Shown here: positions 7,701-15,506 of the stretch, piece by piece
How positions within the stretch are numbered: the stretch's first letter is position 1
Layout: each line of letters starts with the position of its first letter
DNA from: Rhodothermales bacterium
GTDB taxonomy: Bacteria > Bacteroidota > Rhodothermia > Rhodothermales > UBA10348
NCBI GenBank assembly: GCA_030833605.1
Contig: JAURGV010000016.1
Span: 1-18,455 of the forward strand
Reading direction: 5' to 3'
Length of the DNA: 18,455 nucleotides
Position numbers and translations under genes: made by a program
The notes under the pieces: generated by a model
Told to the model about the DNA's origin: nothing
What the model saw: the letters and a program-made list of their open reading frames with translations, nothing else
The model's database searches: none

Positions 7701-7988
7701 ATGCCTGTATTCATTGTTGGGATCGTGTTTGGGTCCTTTTTATTATTGATGAAGATGATTTTGGACCACCGAAAACAAACTTATCTTCCTCCTAGGGTAA
7801 ACGAAGGCTCTAGCATGATGCTTTCCGAACTAAATGATCATATTCAGAATGCGGTGCAAGAAGCCATTGAACCATTGGTGGCTCGCATTGACGAATTAGA
7901 ATCAGCGCAGTTATTATCGACTTCCGAAACCATGTTGCTTTCTGAAGATTCTAGAACGACATCTGGTGAGAGGAAAGAACATGCCTGA
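7701..7988 (+). CDS. Small membrane-anchored protein with coiled coil, first of a paralogous pair (function unknown)
   Basis: I do not recognise a named family. The 95 residues begin with one hydrophobic span (about 2-20) ending at KMILDHRK, whose positive charges predict an N-out/C-in topology. After a short linker comes an amphipathic, probably coiled-coil helix (about 40-70, SELNDHIQNAVQEAI and on), then a polar Ser/Thr/Glu tail. The general plan resembles PspB-like small inner-membrane proteins, but no specific homology is claimed. The next gene encodes a protein with the same order of elements and starts within this gene's last codons, so the two are cotranscribed and probably translationally coupled. 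rsgA follows. The ATG is the first in the frame and precedes the membrane segment directly. That it is a real gene is supported by the tight operon and the paralogy. Confidence 0.75.
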   Translation: MPVFIVGIVFGSFLLLMKMILDHRKQTYLPPRVNEGSSMMLSELNDHIQNAVQEAIEPLVARIDELESAQLLSTSETMLLSEDSRTTSGERKEHA

Positions 7989-8328
7989 GGAATTCTTTGT
8001 CCTATTGATGTTTAGTGTGCTGAGCATGTTTTCGCTTACACTGGTAAAAATGATTCTAAACCACAAGCGTAGTTCGCGATCTGAGCGGGTTCAGCAATCG
8101 GAATCTGGTTCATTGACCACGAGCGAGCTGGAATCGATGATGCGTCGAGCGGTCGAACAATCGGTAAGCGGTCTCAGCGGGAAGATTGAAAACCTAGAGC
8201 TTGAAGTCGCCAAATTATCTGCCTCGAAGCCGATGTTAGCTGCCCACAACACGCAGTCGCGGCTGGAGCTTGAAGATGAAGTGGTCGACGTCGATTCCGT
8301 TCCAGTAAGGAATAAAACGAAGGCTTGA
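7981..8328 (+). CDS. Small membrane-anchored protein with coiled coil, second of the paralogous pair (function unknown)
   Basis: The 115 residues have a hydrophobic span at about 5-25, then KMILNHKR, nearly identical to KMILDHRK in the preceding protein. From the shared SEL onward the two align without gaps (AV at +10, then a conserved L, I and LE), so they look like an ancient tandem duplication. A basic linker, a coiled-coil helix (about 48-80) and an acidic stretch (ELEDEVVDVD, about 96-105) follow. I chose the ATG at 7981 over a GTG at 7966 because a purine-rich GAGAGGAAAG lies just ahead of it and it leads straight into the membrane segment. It overlaps the upstream stop by eight bases. 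The stop is one base before the rsgA start codon. No function can be assigned from sequence; a membrane partner for another protein is only a guess. Confidence 0.75.
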   Translation: MPEEFFVLLMFSVLSMFSLTLVKMILNHKRSSRSERVQQSESGSLTTSELESMMRRAVEQSVSGLSGKIENLELEVAKLSASKPMLAAHNTQSRLELEDEVVDVDSVPVRNKTKA

Positions 8329-8329
8329 T

Positions 8330-9262
8330 TTGAAAGGTATCGTACTGCGTTCGACCGGAAGCCGTTATGAGGTGCTTTCACCAGAAGGGACGTATTCATG
8401 TACGATTCGGGGAAAGTTTAGACTTGCCGACGAAGACGCTACAAACCCAATTGTGATTGGGGACCAGGTCGTTTTTCAGCTTAATGATGATCAGACGGGA
8501 ATCATTGAAGAGCGCTCCCCTCGGGCCAATAAATTAAGTAGGCGAGCTGCCGGCCGTCGTCAGGGGAAAGAGCACATTATCGTTGCCAATGTCGATAAGG
8601 CGTGGATCGTCCAAAGTATTCGAAATCCAAGGATCAACCCCGGCTTTATTGATCGCGTTTTAGTGATGGCTGAGGTGCTTCACGTGCCCGTGGGCATTGT
8701 GTTCAACAAGGCTGATCTCATGGACGAGGCTGCAGAAGAGGTGGTCATGTACTTTGCTGAACTCTACCAAAGCATTGGGTATGACGTGGTTTTTACCAGT
8801 ACGAAAGTGGACGGCGGGACCAGCGATTTATCGCCGTATTTGGCGCAAGGCATCCATGTTTTTATCGGACCTTCCGGCGTGGGGAAATCGTCCCTGTTAA
8901 ACCTGTTGATTCCAAATACCGTTCTGAAAACAGGGGCCATTAGTGAGAGTACCCAAAAAGGTAAGCACACCACCACCTACGCCGAATTGATTCAGGTGCC
9001 TGAAGGTGGATTTGTTGGTGACACGCCAGGATTACGGGAGTTCGGACTTTATGAGGTCGACCCCGATGAGTTATCCCACTATTTTATGGAATACCGCCCG
9101 TATATGGGAATGTGTCGTTTCCCCAATTGCACACACGACCACGAGCCGGATTGCCATATCAAAGCGCTGGTGGAGTCTGGCGATCTCTCCATTGAACGAT
9201 TTGAGAGCTACCAAAACATGTTGGCAGCTGCGCGATTAGGAAAATTGGACGTGGGGCGGTAG
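8330..9262 (+). CDS. rsgA: RsgA, small ribosomal subunit biogenesis GTPase
   Basis: Circularly permuted GTPase that checks late maturation of the 30S subunit, driving release of other assembly factors. The 310 residues show an N-terminal OB-fold (about 1-85) and then G motifs in the permuted order of this family: NKADL (G4, 126-130), GPSGVGKSS (G1, 180-188), the KGKHTTT segment (G2, about 209-215) and DTPG (G3, 231-234). A C-terminal zinc knuckle follows, with Cys262, Cys267, His269 and Cys275. The start is a TTG at 8330-8332, with AAGG six bases upstream inside the end of the previous gene. It gives the usual N-terminus, MKGIVLRSTGSRYEV. The one-base gap to the upstream small-protein gene implies coupled expression. 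It converges on topA with six bases between the stop codons. Confidence 0.95.
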   Translation: MKGIVLRSTGSRYEVLSPEGTYSCTIRGKFRLADEDATNPIVIGDQVVFQLNDDQTGIIEERSPRANKLSRRAAGRRQGKEHIIVANVDKAWIVQSIRNPRINPGFIDRVLVMAEVLHVPVGIVFNKADLMDEAAEEVVMYFAELYQSIGYDVVFTSTKVDGGTSDLSPYLAQGIHVFIGPSGVGKSSLLNLLIPNTVLKTGAISESTQKGKHTTTYAELIQVPEGGFVGDTPGLREFGLYEVDPDELSHYFMEYRPYMGMCRFPNCTHDHEPDCHIKALVESGDLSIERFESYQNMLAAARLGKLDVGR

Positions 9263-9268
9263 CGCCGA

Positions 9269-11905
9269 CTAGTTCTTTTTCGGTTTGGCTTTCGCTTTTG
9301 GCTTGGCCTTTGCTTTTGCTTTAGCGGCCGTTTTTGGCTTTGTCGCTTTCTTGGCTCTGGCGGGTTTTTTAGTTGCGGCCCGTTCAGCTAATAGCGCAAC
9401 GGCTTCTTCAAGCGTTACCGACTCAATCGATTGGTTTTTCGGTAGCGATGCGTTGACCCGCTGGTGTTTTACATAGGGACCGTATCGACCGTCCCAAACT
9501 TCAACCATTTCACCAGATTCTGGATGTTCACCAATCACGCGAAGAGGCTTGTTTTTAGCCTCTTTTTTGAGGAGGAGTTCCATAGCCCGATCGTACCCAA
9601 TCTCAAGGACATCGTCTTCTTTCGTCAATGACGCAAAAACAGATCCGTGTTGAACATACGGCCCAAAGCGTCCAATATTGGTCTTAATTGGCTTTCCAGT
9701 CTCTGGATGATTGCCTAGGTCTCTAGGCAATTCAAGCAGCTGAACGGCTTTAGCAAAGTCAACGTCGGCTGGATCTAAGGATTTTGGGATCGAGATTCGT
9801 TTTGGCTTGCCTTCTTGATCGTCGTCACCCAACTGGACATAATGCCCAAAAGGACCTTTCTTGACGAAAACAGGCATTTCATAATCGGGATGAATGCCTA
9901 AGATATCGTCTCCACGCTCTTTTTCATCCAGAAAACCCTGTAGGTCTTCTGCAGACAGGTCGCCGGGAGCCGTATTAAACGGAATGGAAGCGACTTTGCG
10001 CTCTTCGTTTTCTCCCAGTTCAACGTACGGTCCAAATTTCCCTACGCGAACTACATAAGGATTCCATTTTTCAAAAACGATCGCCGATACTTCTCGCGCA
10101 TCGAGCGTGTCCAATCCTTGTTCGACTTTCGTTTCTAGCCCGTCTTTACCGGCATAGAAGCTCTTCAAATAGGGGAGGGCCTTGATTTCACCGTCGGCAA
10201 TATCATCCAGAACCTGTTCCATTTCTGCCGTAAACCCTGTGTCTACCAACGAGTTGAACTGGATCTCTAAAAGATTTGTGGTAGCGAAGGCCGTAAAAGT
10301 AGGAATGAGTTGACTGCGATCCCTTCTGACGTAACCGCGACGTACAATGGTATCGATAATCGATGCATAGGTACTTGGTCGGCCAATTCCTTCCTGCTCC
10401 AAAACTTTGATAAGCGAGGCATCTGTAAAACGTGCTGGGGGTTTCGTTGCATGCCCTTTGGCTTCAAGACTTTCAAGCTTTACGACATCGCCCTTTTTAA
10501 ACTCTGGAAGCGGTTGCTCACGGTCTTCAAGGGCGGCTTCAGGGTCGTCCGATCCTTCCACATAGGCCCTGAAAAATCCTGGAAACAGAACCGTTTGTCC
10601 TGAGGCCCTGAATAAGGACGCCATGTCGCCATCACCGCAAGAGATTTGAACCGATTTACGAGAAATCTTAGCCTCTGCCATTTGGGAAGCCACTGTTCGC
10701 TTCCAAATCATGTCGTATAGCGCTTCTTCGTCACCGGAAAGCTTTAGTTGAGCGGCCGCTTTCATCTCCGTTCCCGCGGGACGGATGGCTTCGTGCGCCT
10801 CCTGCGCATTTCGGACCTTGTTTGCGAATTGTCTAGGCGTATCGCTCAAATATTCTTTGCCGTATCGATCGCGAACGGCATTTCGGGCCGCTTCGATGGC
10901 TTCGCCCGACAGACTCGTAGAATCCGTTCTCATGTACGTGATATAGCCCTGCTCGTACAGCTTCTGGGCCACCCGCATCGTATCTCTAGCCGATAACCGT
11001 AATTTACGACTTGCTTCCTGCTGAAGGGTAGACGTGATAAATGGAGCGGACGGATTACGCGTGATCGTTTTTTCATCAACGCTGTCGACGGTCCATTTCG
11101 ATTTTGGGAGACTTTTTTCGAGCGTTAACGCCTTTGGTTCCGTTAAAACAATGCAGTCGGTTCCGTCTACAATACCGGCACTTAATCGCCCTGTATTGTC
11201 ATCAAAATCCTTTCCAGTAGCCAATCGTAGGCCGTTGGTTTGCGACATGGTCGCTTCAAATACTGCTCCTGAAGCGCTTAAATAGGCGCCCAGTCCCCAG
11301 TAGCTCGCTGGTACGAATAAAATGCGCTCAGTTTCGCGCAAAACAAGGACCCGGACCGCAACACTTTGAACCCGTCCCGCGGAGAGTTTCGGAGCGATCT
11401 TCTTCCACAACAGAGGGGAGATCGAATAACCAACCAATCGATCCAGTACCCGTCGCGTTTCTTGCGCTTCGACGAGATTGGTGTCCATTTCGCGCGTGTT
11501 TTCAAGCGCCTCTAGAATAGCCGATTTTGTGATCTCATGGAAAACCATCCTCCGTACTGGGACCTTCGGTTTCAACACTTCCAACAAATGCCAGCCAATC
11601 GATTCTCCTTCCCGGTCCTCGTCCGTCGCGATATACAATTCATCAACGCCCTTAAGTGCATCTTTTAATTGCTTTACGACTTTCTTTTTATCCGCTGGGA
11701 TGATGTAAAGAGGCTCAAAACCTTCTTCTACATTCACTCCAAGGCGGGACCAGCTGGTCTTTTTATACTTCTCGGGTATTTGGGAAGCCGATGGAGGGAG
11801 GTCGCGCACATGCCCCATACTGGCTTCAACCGTATATGAATCGGGAAGGTACTTTCTGATCGTTCGTGCTTTGGTAGGAGATTCTACGACGACAAGTCGC
11901 TTCAT
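9269..11905 (-). CDS. topA: DNA topoisomerase I (type IA) with lysine-rich C-terminal tail
   Basis: Relaxes negative supercoils by single-strand passage through a 5'-phosphotyrosine link. From the ATG at 11903-11905 it has 878 residues. The Toprim domain opens with MKRLVVVESPTKA, holding Glu8, and includes the acidic TDEDREGE (94-101). The active tyrosine is Tyr324 in GYITYMRTDS, and HEAIRP (371-376) and GIGRPSTYA (507-515) are further family motifs. The C-terminus has four GPYV-type topoisomerase repeats (about 613-629, 684-693, 745-754, 806-815) and no cysteine-rich zinc fingers, unlike E. coli. The last 33 or so residues are a low-complexity Lys/Ala/Pro tail, probably binding DNA or RNA. 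The frame stays open to a GTG at 11995, but the extra 30 residues do not look like the family, so the ATG just before MKRLVVVESP is preferred. No clear Shine-Dalgarno sequence is present. Confidence 0.95.
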   Translation of the reverse strand: MKRLVVVESPTKARTIRKYLPDSYTVEASMGHVRDLPPSASQIPEKYKKTSWSRLGVNVEEGFEPLYIIPADKKKVVKQLKDALKGVDELYIATDEDREGESIGWHLLEVLKPKVPVRRMVFHEITKSAILEALENTREMDTNLVEAQETRRVLDRLVGYSISPLLWKKIAPKLSAGRVQSVAVRVLVLRETERILFVPASYWGLGAYLSASGAVFEATMSQTNGLRLATGKDFDDNTGRLSAGIVDGTDCIVLTEPKALTLEKSLPKSKWTVDSVDEKTITRNPSAPFITSTLQQEASRKLRLSARDTMRVAQKLYEQGYITYMRTDSTSLSGEAIEAARNAVRDRYGKEYLSDTPRQFANKVRNAQEAHEAIRPAGTEMKAAAQLKLSGDEEALYDMIWKRTVASQMAEAKISRKSVQISCGDGDMASLFRASGQTVLFPGFFRAYVEGSDDPEAALEDREQPLPEFKKGDVVKLESLEAKGHATKPPARFTDASLIKVLEQEGIGRPSTYASIIDTIVRRGYVRRDRSQLIPTFTAFATTNLLEIQFNSLVDTGFTAEMEQVLDDIADGEIKALPYLKSFYAGKDGLETKVEQGLDTLDAREVSAIVFEKWNPYVVRVGKFGPYVELGENEERKVASIPFNTAPGDLSAEDLQGFLDEKERGDDILGIHPDYEMPVFVKKGPFGHYVQLGDDDQEGKPKRISIPKSLDPADVDFAKAVQLLELPRDLGNHPETGKPIKTNIGRFGPYVQHGSVFASLTKEDDVLEIGYDRAMELLLKKEAKNKPLRVIGEHPESGEMVEVWDGRYGPYVKHQRVNASLPKNQSIESVTLEEAVALLAERAATKKPARAKKATKPKTAAKAKAKAKPKAKAKPKKN

Positions 11906-11985
11906 GTAGCTAGCTGTAGAGGGCCCGTTCTGGGCAAATGAAGTATTAAATCGATGACCTCTCACACGCGCGGTGTCCGTTTGCG

Positions 11986-12001
11986 TTCCGACCACTCGGA
12001 A
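11986..12001. repeat. Short perfect hairpin/dyad in the topA-ppdK intergenic region
   Basis: TTCCGA and TCGGAA flank a four-base CCAC loop, a perfect six-base-pair dyad within the 216 bases between the divergent starts. It lies 81-96 bases upstream of the preferred topA start and could be an operator or leader hairpin. AAAGGCGT also occurs twice in this region (12000 and 12061). Confidence 0.3.
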
Positions 12002-12071
12002 AGGCGTTACTAAACTGATTAATGATTTCTTTGCGCTGGGGACTACATCTAACAGGCTGTAAAGGCGTATC

Positions 12072-12101
12072 TTGGCTCGGATTTACGATAATTATTATAT
12101 A
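12072..12101 (+). promoter_or_regulatory. Possible ppdK promoter region
   Basis: TTGGCT (12072-12077) lies upstream of a very AT-rich run containing TATTAT (12093-12098) and TATATA (12096-12101), giving spacers of 15 or 18 bases. The gene starts about 20 bases further on. The match to consensus is imperfect and the exact -10 box is ambiguous. Confidence 0.3.
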
Positions 12102-12121
12102 AAGACAGGACGACGATCACC

Positions 12122-14758
12122 ATGGATAAATTGGTTTTCAGATTTGGCGAAAAAGTATCAGATGGCGATAAGACCATGAAGGCCCATCTAGGTGGAAAAG
12201 GCGCCAACCTTGCGGAAATGTGCTCTATTGGGCTTCCCGTACCTCCAGGATTTACCATCAGCACAGAAAGCTGCAAATTCTTCAGTGAGCACAAAGGAAT
12301 GTGGCCTGACGGATTGGAAGATCAAGTAAAAGAAGGCATTCAGCATGTCGCCGATCAAATGGGTGCTGGTTTTGGTGATCCTGCCAACCCATTGCTTGTT
12401 TCTGTCCGAAGTGGCGCCGCGGTATCCATGCCAGGAATGATGGATACGGTTCTGAATCTTGGTCTAAATGATGCAGCGGTAGAAGGATTGGCTGCAAAAA
12501 CAGAAAACCCACGTTTTGCATACGACGCGTATCGCCGTTTCATCGACATGTTCGGGGACGTCGTTATGGGTGTTCATCACGAATATTTTGAACACGCCAT
12601 CGAAACGTTGAAAACGGAACGCGGCGTTAAAAACGACGTGGATCTCTCAGCAGACGACCTCAAAGAGTTGGTAAAACGCTATAAAGCGATCTTTGAAAAG
12701 CACGCTGGTTTTCCTTTCCCAAGCGACCCATTTGAACAGCTAAAACTCTCTATTAATGCCGTTTTTGGTTCTTGGGATGGCGATCGCGCGAAAAAATACC
12801 GCACGATTAACAAAATTACCGGGTTGATTGGTACGGCAGTAAACGTCCAGGCGATGGTCTATGGTAACATGGGCTCCAATAGTGGTACCGGTGTTCTATT
12901 CACCCGTAACCCTTCTACCGGAGAAAACAAGCTGTACGGTGAGTTCTTAGTCAACGCACAGGGTGAGGACGTGGTAGCGGGTATTCGCACGCCTGAAGAC
13001 ATTTCCCAAATGGCTTCAGAATTTCCTGCGGCCTACGAGCGCTTGGTAAAAGTGACCCAAACGTTGGAAAAACATTATGCCAACATGCAGGACATCGAGT
13101 TTACCGTGCAGGAAGGCAACCTATTTATTCTTCAGACCAGAAATGGAAAACGCACCGGAGCCGCAGCTGTGAAAATTGCTGTTGACCTGGTTGCGGAAAA
13201 GATGGTGTCCATCGAATCAGCCGTTAGAAACTTGGTTGAGCCCGGACATTTGGATCAGCTGTTGCACCCACGCTTCAAGGATGTAACCGGTTATGCCGCA
13301 CGCGTTATTGCAAAAGGCTTACCTGCATCACCAGGGGCTGCGGTTGGTCAAGTCGTATTTTCTGCTGAACATGCCGAAGAAGCCAAAGCGGCTGGCAAAA
13401 AAGTTGTATTGGTTCGCATTGAAACCAGCCCAGAAGACGTTGGAGGTATGGATGCCGCTCAAGGGATTCTGACCTCAAGAGGAGGAATGACCTCGCATGC
13501 CGCGGTTGTGGCGCGTGGTTGGGGCAAGCCTTGTGTCGCCGGGTGTAGCGAAATTGTGATCAACTATGCGTCCAAATCTTTCGTTTGCGGTTCCACGACC
13601 GTTAAAGAAGGAGACTGGATCTCGTTGAACGGTTCGACCGGTGAAGTTATTCTGGGCAGCCAGGACTTGATCGATCCAGAACTTACCGGTGAATTTGCCC
13701 AGTTTATGTCATGGGTAGACGATTTCCGAGTAATGGGTGTCAGAACCAACGCAGATACGCCTGCCGATTCTCAAAAAGCAATCGAGTTTGGTGCCGAAGG
13801 TATTGGTCTTTGCCGCACGGAGCACATGTTTTTTGAAGGCGAACGCATTGACCGCGTACGCGAAATGATCTTAGCCAAAGATGAGCCTGCTCGTCGTCAA
13901 GCATTGGCTAAATTGCTTCCCTTCCAGAAAGCCGACTTTATTGGCATTTTTGAAGCGATGGCCGGGAAACCGGTTACGGTTCGTTTGCTAGATCCACCTT
14001 TGCACGAGTTTTTGCCTCACAGCAAGGAAGACAAGCAGGATATGGCCAACAAAATGGGCGTGTCACTCGACGTTGTGGAAGCAAAAGTAAATGCGCTTTC
14101 AGAATTCAATCCGATGTTGGGTCACCGCGGGTGCCGGTTGGGGATCACGTATCCTGAAATAACCGAAATGCAGACGCGTGCCATTATCGAAGCGGCGGTC
14201 GAACTTACCCAAAAAGGGGTGAAGGTGCTGCCTGAGATCATGGTGCCATTGATTGGTACGGTCGAAGAGTTTGTTAATCAGAAAGCGGTTATCAAGCAAA
14301 CGGCTGACATTGTGTTCAAAGAAAAAGGCGCTACGGTTGACTACTTGATCGGGACGATGATCGAGATCCCACGTGCCGCCCTCACGGCTGCAAGTATCGC
14401 CAAAGAAGCAGAGTTCTTCTCGTTCGGTACCAACGACTTAACGCAGATGACTTTCGGTTATAGCCGAGACGATGCCGGGTCATTTTTGCCAGAATACGTA
14501 GAAAACAAAATTCTGGTAGACGATCCATTCCAGTCCTTGGATATAGAAGGTGTGGGCCAGTTGGTTCGCATGGGTACCGAAGGCGGACGTCGCGGACGTC
14601 CAGGCCTAAAAGTCGGTATCTGTGGAGAACACGGTGGCGATCCTAAATCAGTGCACTTCTGCTCTGAAGTAGGAATGGACTATGTGTCCTGTTCTCCATT
14701 CCGGGTTCCGATTGCCCGCCTTGCGGCAGCTCAAGCGCACCTTGCCACGAAAAAGTAA
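12122..14758 (+). CDS. ppdK: Pyruvate, phosphate dikinase
   Basis: Reversibly converts pyruvate, ATP and phosphate to PEP, AMP and pyrophosphate, serving either PEP synthesis or PPi-linked glycolysis. The 878 residues are the standard length. The ATP-grasp part starts at GGKGANLAEMCSIGLPVPPGF (about 24-44) and includes VRSGAAVSMPGMMDTV (about 95-110). The swivelling phosphohistidine domain has GGMTSHAAVVARGWGKPCVAG around His459 (T457-S458-H459). The C-terminal PEP-binding barrel contains GLCRTEHMFF (562-571), LGHRGCRLG (666-674), SFGTNDLTQMTFGYSRDD (767-784) and GICGEHGGDP with the catalytic Cys834. These features separate it from PEP synthase and from Enzyme I of the PTS. The ATG sits a short distance after a weak AGGA. 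It stands alone between a divergent topA and a strong terminator, so it is probably transcribed singly. Confidence 0.97.
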   Translation: MDKLVFRFGEKVSDGDKTMKAHLGGKGANLAEMCSIGLPVPPGFTISTESCKFFSEHKGMWPDGLEDQVKEGIQHVADQMGAGFGDPANPLLVSVRSGAAVSMPGMMDTVLNLGLNDAAVEGLAAKTENPRFAYDAYRRFIDMFGDVVMGVHHEYFEHAIETLKTERGVKNDVDLSADDLKELVKRYKAIFEKHAGFPFPSDPFEQLKLSINAVFGSWDGDRAKKYRTINKITGLIGTAVNVQAMVYGNMGSNSGTGVLFTRNPSTGENKLYGEFLVNAQGEDVVAGIRTPEDISQMASEFPAAYERLVKVTQTLEKHYANMQDIEFTVQEGNLFILQTRNGKRTGAAAVKIAVDLVAEKMVSIESAVRNLVEPGHLDQLLHPRFKDVTGYAARVIAKGLPASPGAAVGQVVFSAEHAEEAKAAGKKVVLVRIETSPEDVGGMDAAQGILTSRGGMTSHAAVVARGWGKPCVAGCSEIVINYASKSFVCGSTTVKEGDWISLNGSTGEVILGSQDLIDPELTGEFAQFMSWVDDFRVMGVRTNADTPADSQKAIEFGAEGIGLCRTEHMFFEGERIDRVREMILAKDEPARRQALAKLLPFQKADFIGIFEAMAGKPVTVRLLDPPLHEFLPHSKEDKQDMANKMGVSLDVVEAKVNALSEFNPMLGHRGCRLGITYPEITEMQTRAIIEAAVELTQKGVKVLPEIMVPLIGTVEEFVNQKAVIKQTADIVFKEKGATVDYLIGTMIEIPRAALTAASIAKEAEFFSFGTNDLTQMTFGYSRDDAGSFLPEYVENKILVDDPFQSLDIEGVGQLVRMGTEGGRRGRPGLKVGICGEHGGDPKSVHFCSEVGMDYVSCSPFRVPIARLAAAQAHLATKK

Positions 14759-14792
14759 GGACTTCGCGCTAGACGTGTTGGAGTTATAGTGT

Positions 14793-14829
14793 AATGGGCG
14801 GGGGCCTTTGGCCCCCGCCCATTCCTTTT
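14793..14829 (+). terminator. Strong rho-independent terminator of ppdK
   Basis: A perfect 14-base-pair stem (14793-14806 with 14810-14823) that is almost all G and C, closed by a TTT loop and followed by CCTTTT. It begins 35 bases after the ppdK stop. The T-run is on the plus-strand side only, so it acts on ppdK and insulates the genes beyond. Confidence 0.88.
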
Positions 14830-14900
14830 AAATACGCAACAAGGATCATTTCTTTTCGTCTACTATTTGATACCCTGTACCTTTTTATAGCAGAAATATC

Positions 14901-15245
14901 ATGACAAAAGACAAAAAATGCCGTTCCGAAGAATACGATTCAACCAGAAGCGCATTCGATGAGTTGAAACTCGAGGAAAAAGCGTTCTTTTTGCTGGAAT
15001 CAACAGCAAAAGCCGTAATTGATGGCGTTCAGGATGCTGTACAAACCGTTTCCGATATTATGGAAGGTGCTATTTCAGATCTGAAAAAAGGTATGAATGG
15101 CGAACACGCTGCAGACCACAAGGCCACCTCCACTAAAGAAGCCGACAAGCCTGCTGCGAAAAAGGCTTCGGCTAAGACAAAAGCCAAAAAGCCTGCGTCC
15201 AAAAAACCAGCAGCTAAGAAGACAACCAAAAAATCAGACGCTTAG
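14901..15245 (+). CDS. Small helical protein with histone H1-like basic tail (function unknown)
   Basis: I do not recognise an assigned family. Of 114 residues, about 1-15 are polar, 19-66 form a predicted helical region (FDELKLEEKAFFLLES, then VIDGVQDAVQTVSDIM), and about 80-114 are a Lys/Ala/Pro/Thr tail with repeated AKK and KPA words, like the tails of bacterial histone H1-like proteins and of TopA in this window. The helical part has a phasin-like spacing of hydrophobic residues but no membrane span. The tail suggests binding to nucleic acid or another polyanion. The next gene, 12 bases on, encodes a protein whose helical core aligns with this one without gaps. The start is the first ATG, with no Shine-Dalgarno sequence. 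It follows the ppdK terminator, so it needs its own promoter, which I could not place. Confidence 0.72.
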   Translation: MTKDKKCRSEEYDSTRSAFDELKLEEKAFFLLESTAKAVIDGVQDAVQTVSDIMEGAISDLKKGMNGEHAADHKATSTKEADKPAAKKASAKTKAKKPASKKPAAKKTTKKSDA

Positions 15246-15257
15246 GCTTATAGCAGT

Positions 15258-15494
15258 ATGATGGATCCCAACGACAAACGGCCTTTGGTTCAATTTGAAG
15301 AATTGAACGCCGTTGGGAAAGTAGTTTTTGCAGCGGGTACCGTTTTCAAAATGGCTGAAACGGCCTTTGATTATACGCTGACTACCCTAGGAAAGGTATG
15401 GGAAGAAGCTGAACGGGCCTTCCATCAAGAAATGACAGACGACTCCAACGACGCGGTCATCATTGAAGAAACACACCGAGACGAGCCGAATTGA
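15258..15494 (+). CDS. Small helical protein with acidic tail, probable paralogue of the preceding one (function unknown)
   Basis: The 78 residues contain a helical core (about 13-59, FEELNAVGKVVFAAGTVFKM and on) and a C-terminal acidic stretch of about 18 residues rich in Asp and Glu. The core aligns over 47 positions without gaps to residues 19-65 of the upstream protein. By eye 10 positions are identical, including F, E and L of FxEL and two lysines, so a diverged duplication is likely. The tails have opposite charge, which would suit a hetero-oligomer, though that is inference. Two adjacent ATG codons (15258 and 15261) could each be the start. The 12-base gap implies cotranscription with its neighbour. 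It converges on lon with 12 bases between the stops and no evident terminator. Confidence 0.7.
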   Translation: MMDPNDKRPLVQFEELNAVGKVVFAAGTVFKMAETAFDYTLTTLGKVWEEAERAFHQEMTDDSNDAVIIEETHRDEPN

Positions 15495-15506
15495 TCAACC
15501 AGGATC

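Noticed and set aside
9285..9476. Plus-strand frame rich in Ala and Phe opposite the end of topA
   Set aside because: It is the mirror of the low-complexity lysine/alanine tail codons of topA, with no independent support.
15029..15229. Minus-strand frame opposite the small basic-tailed protein
   Set aside because: Its Ala/Phe-rich translation is the complement of the Lys/Ala tail; the plus-strand frame has the paralogous neighbour and operon spacing.
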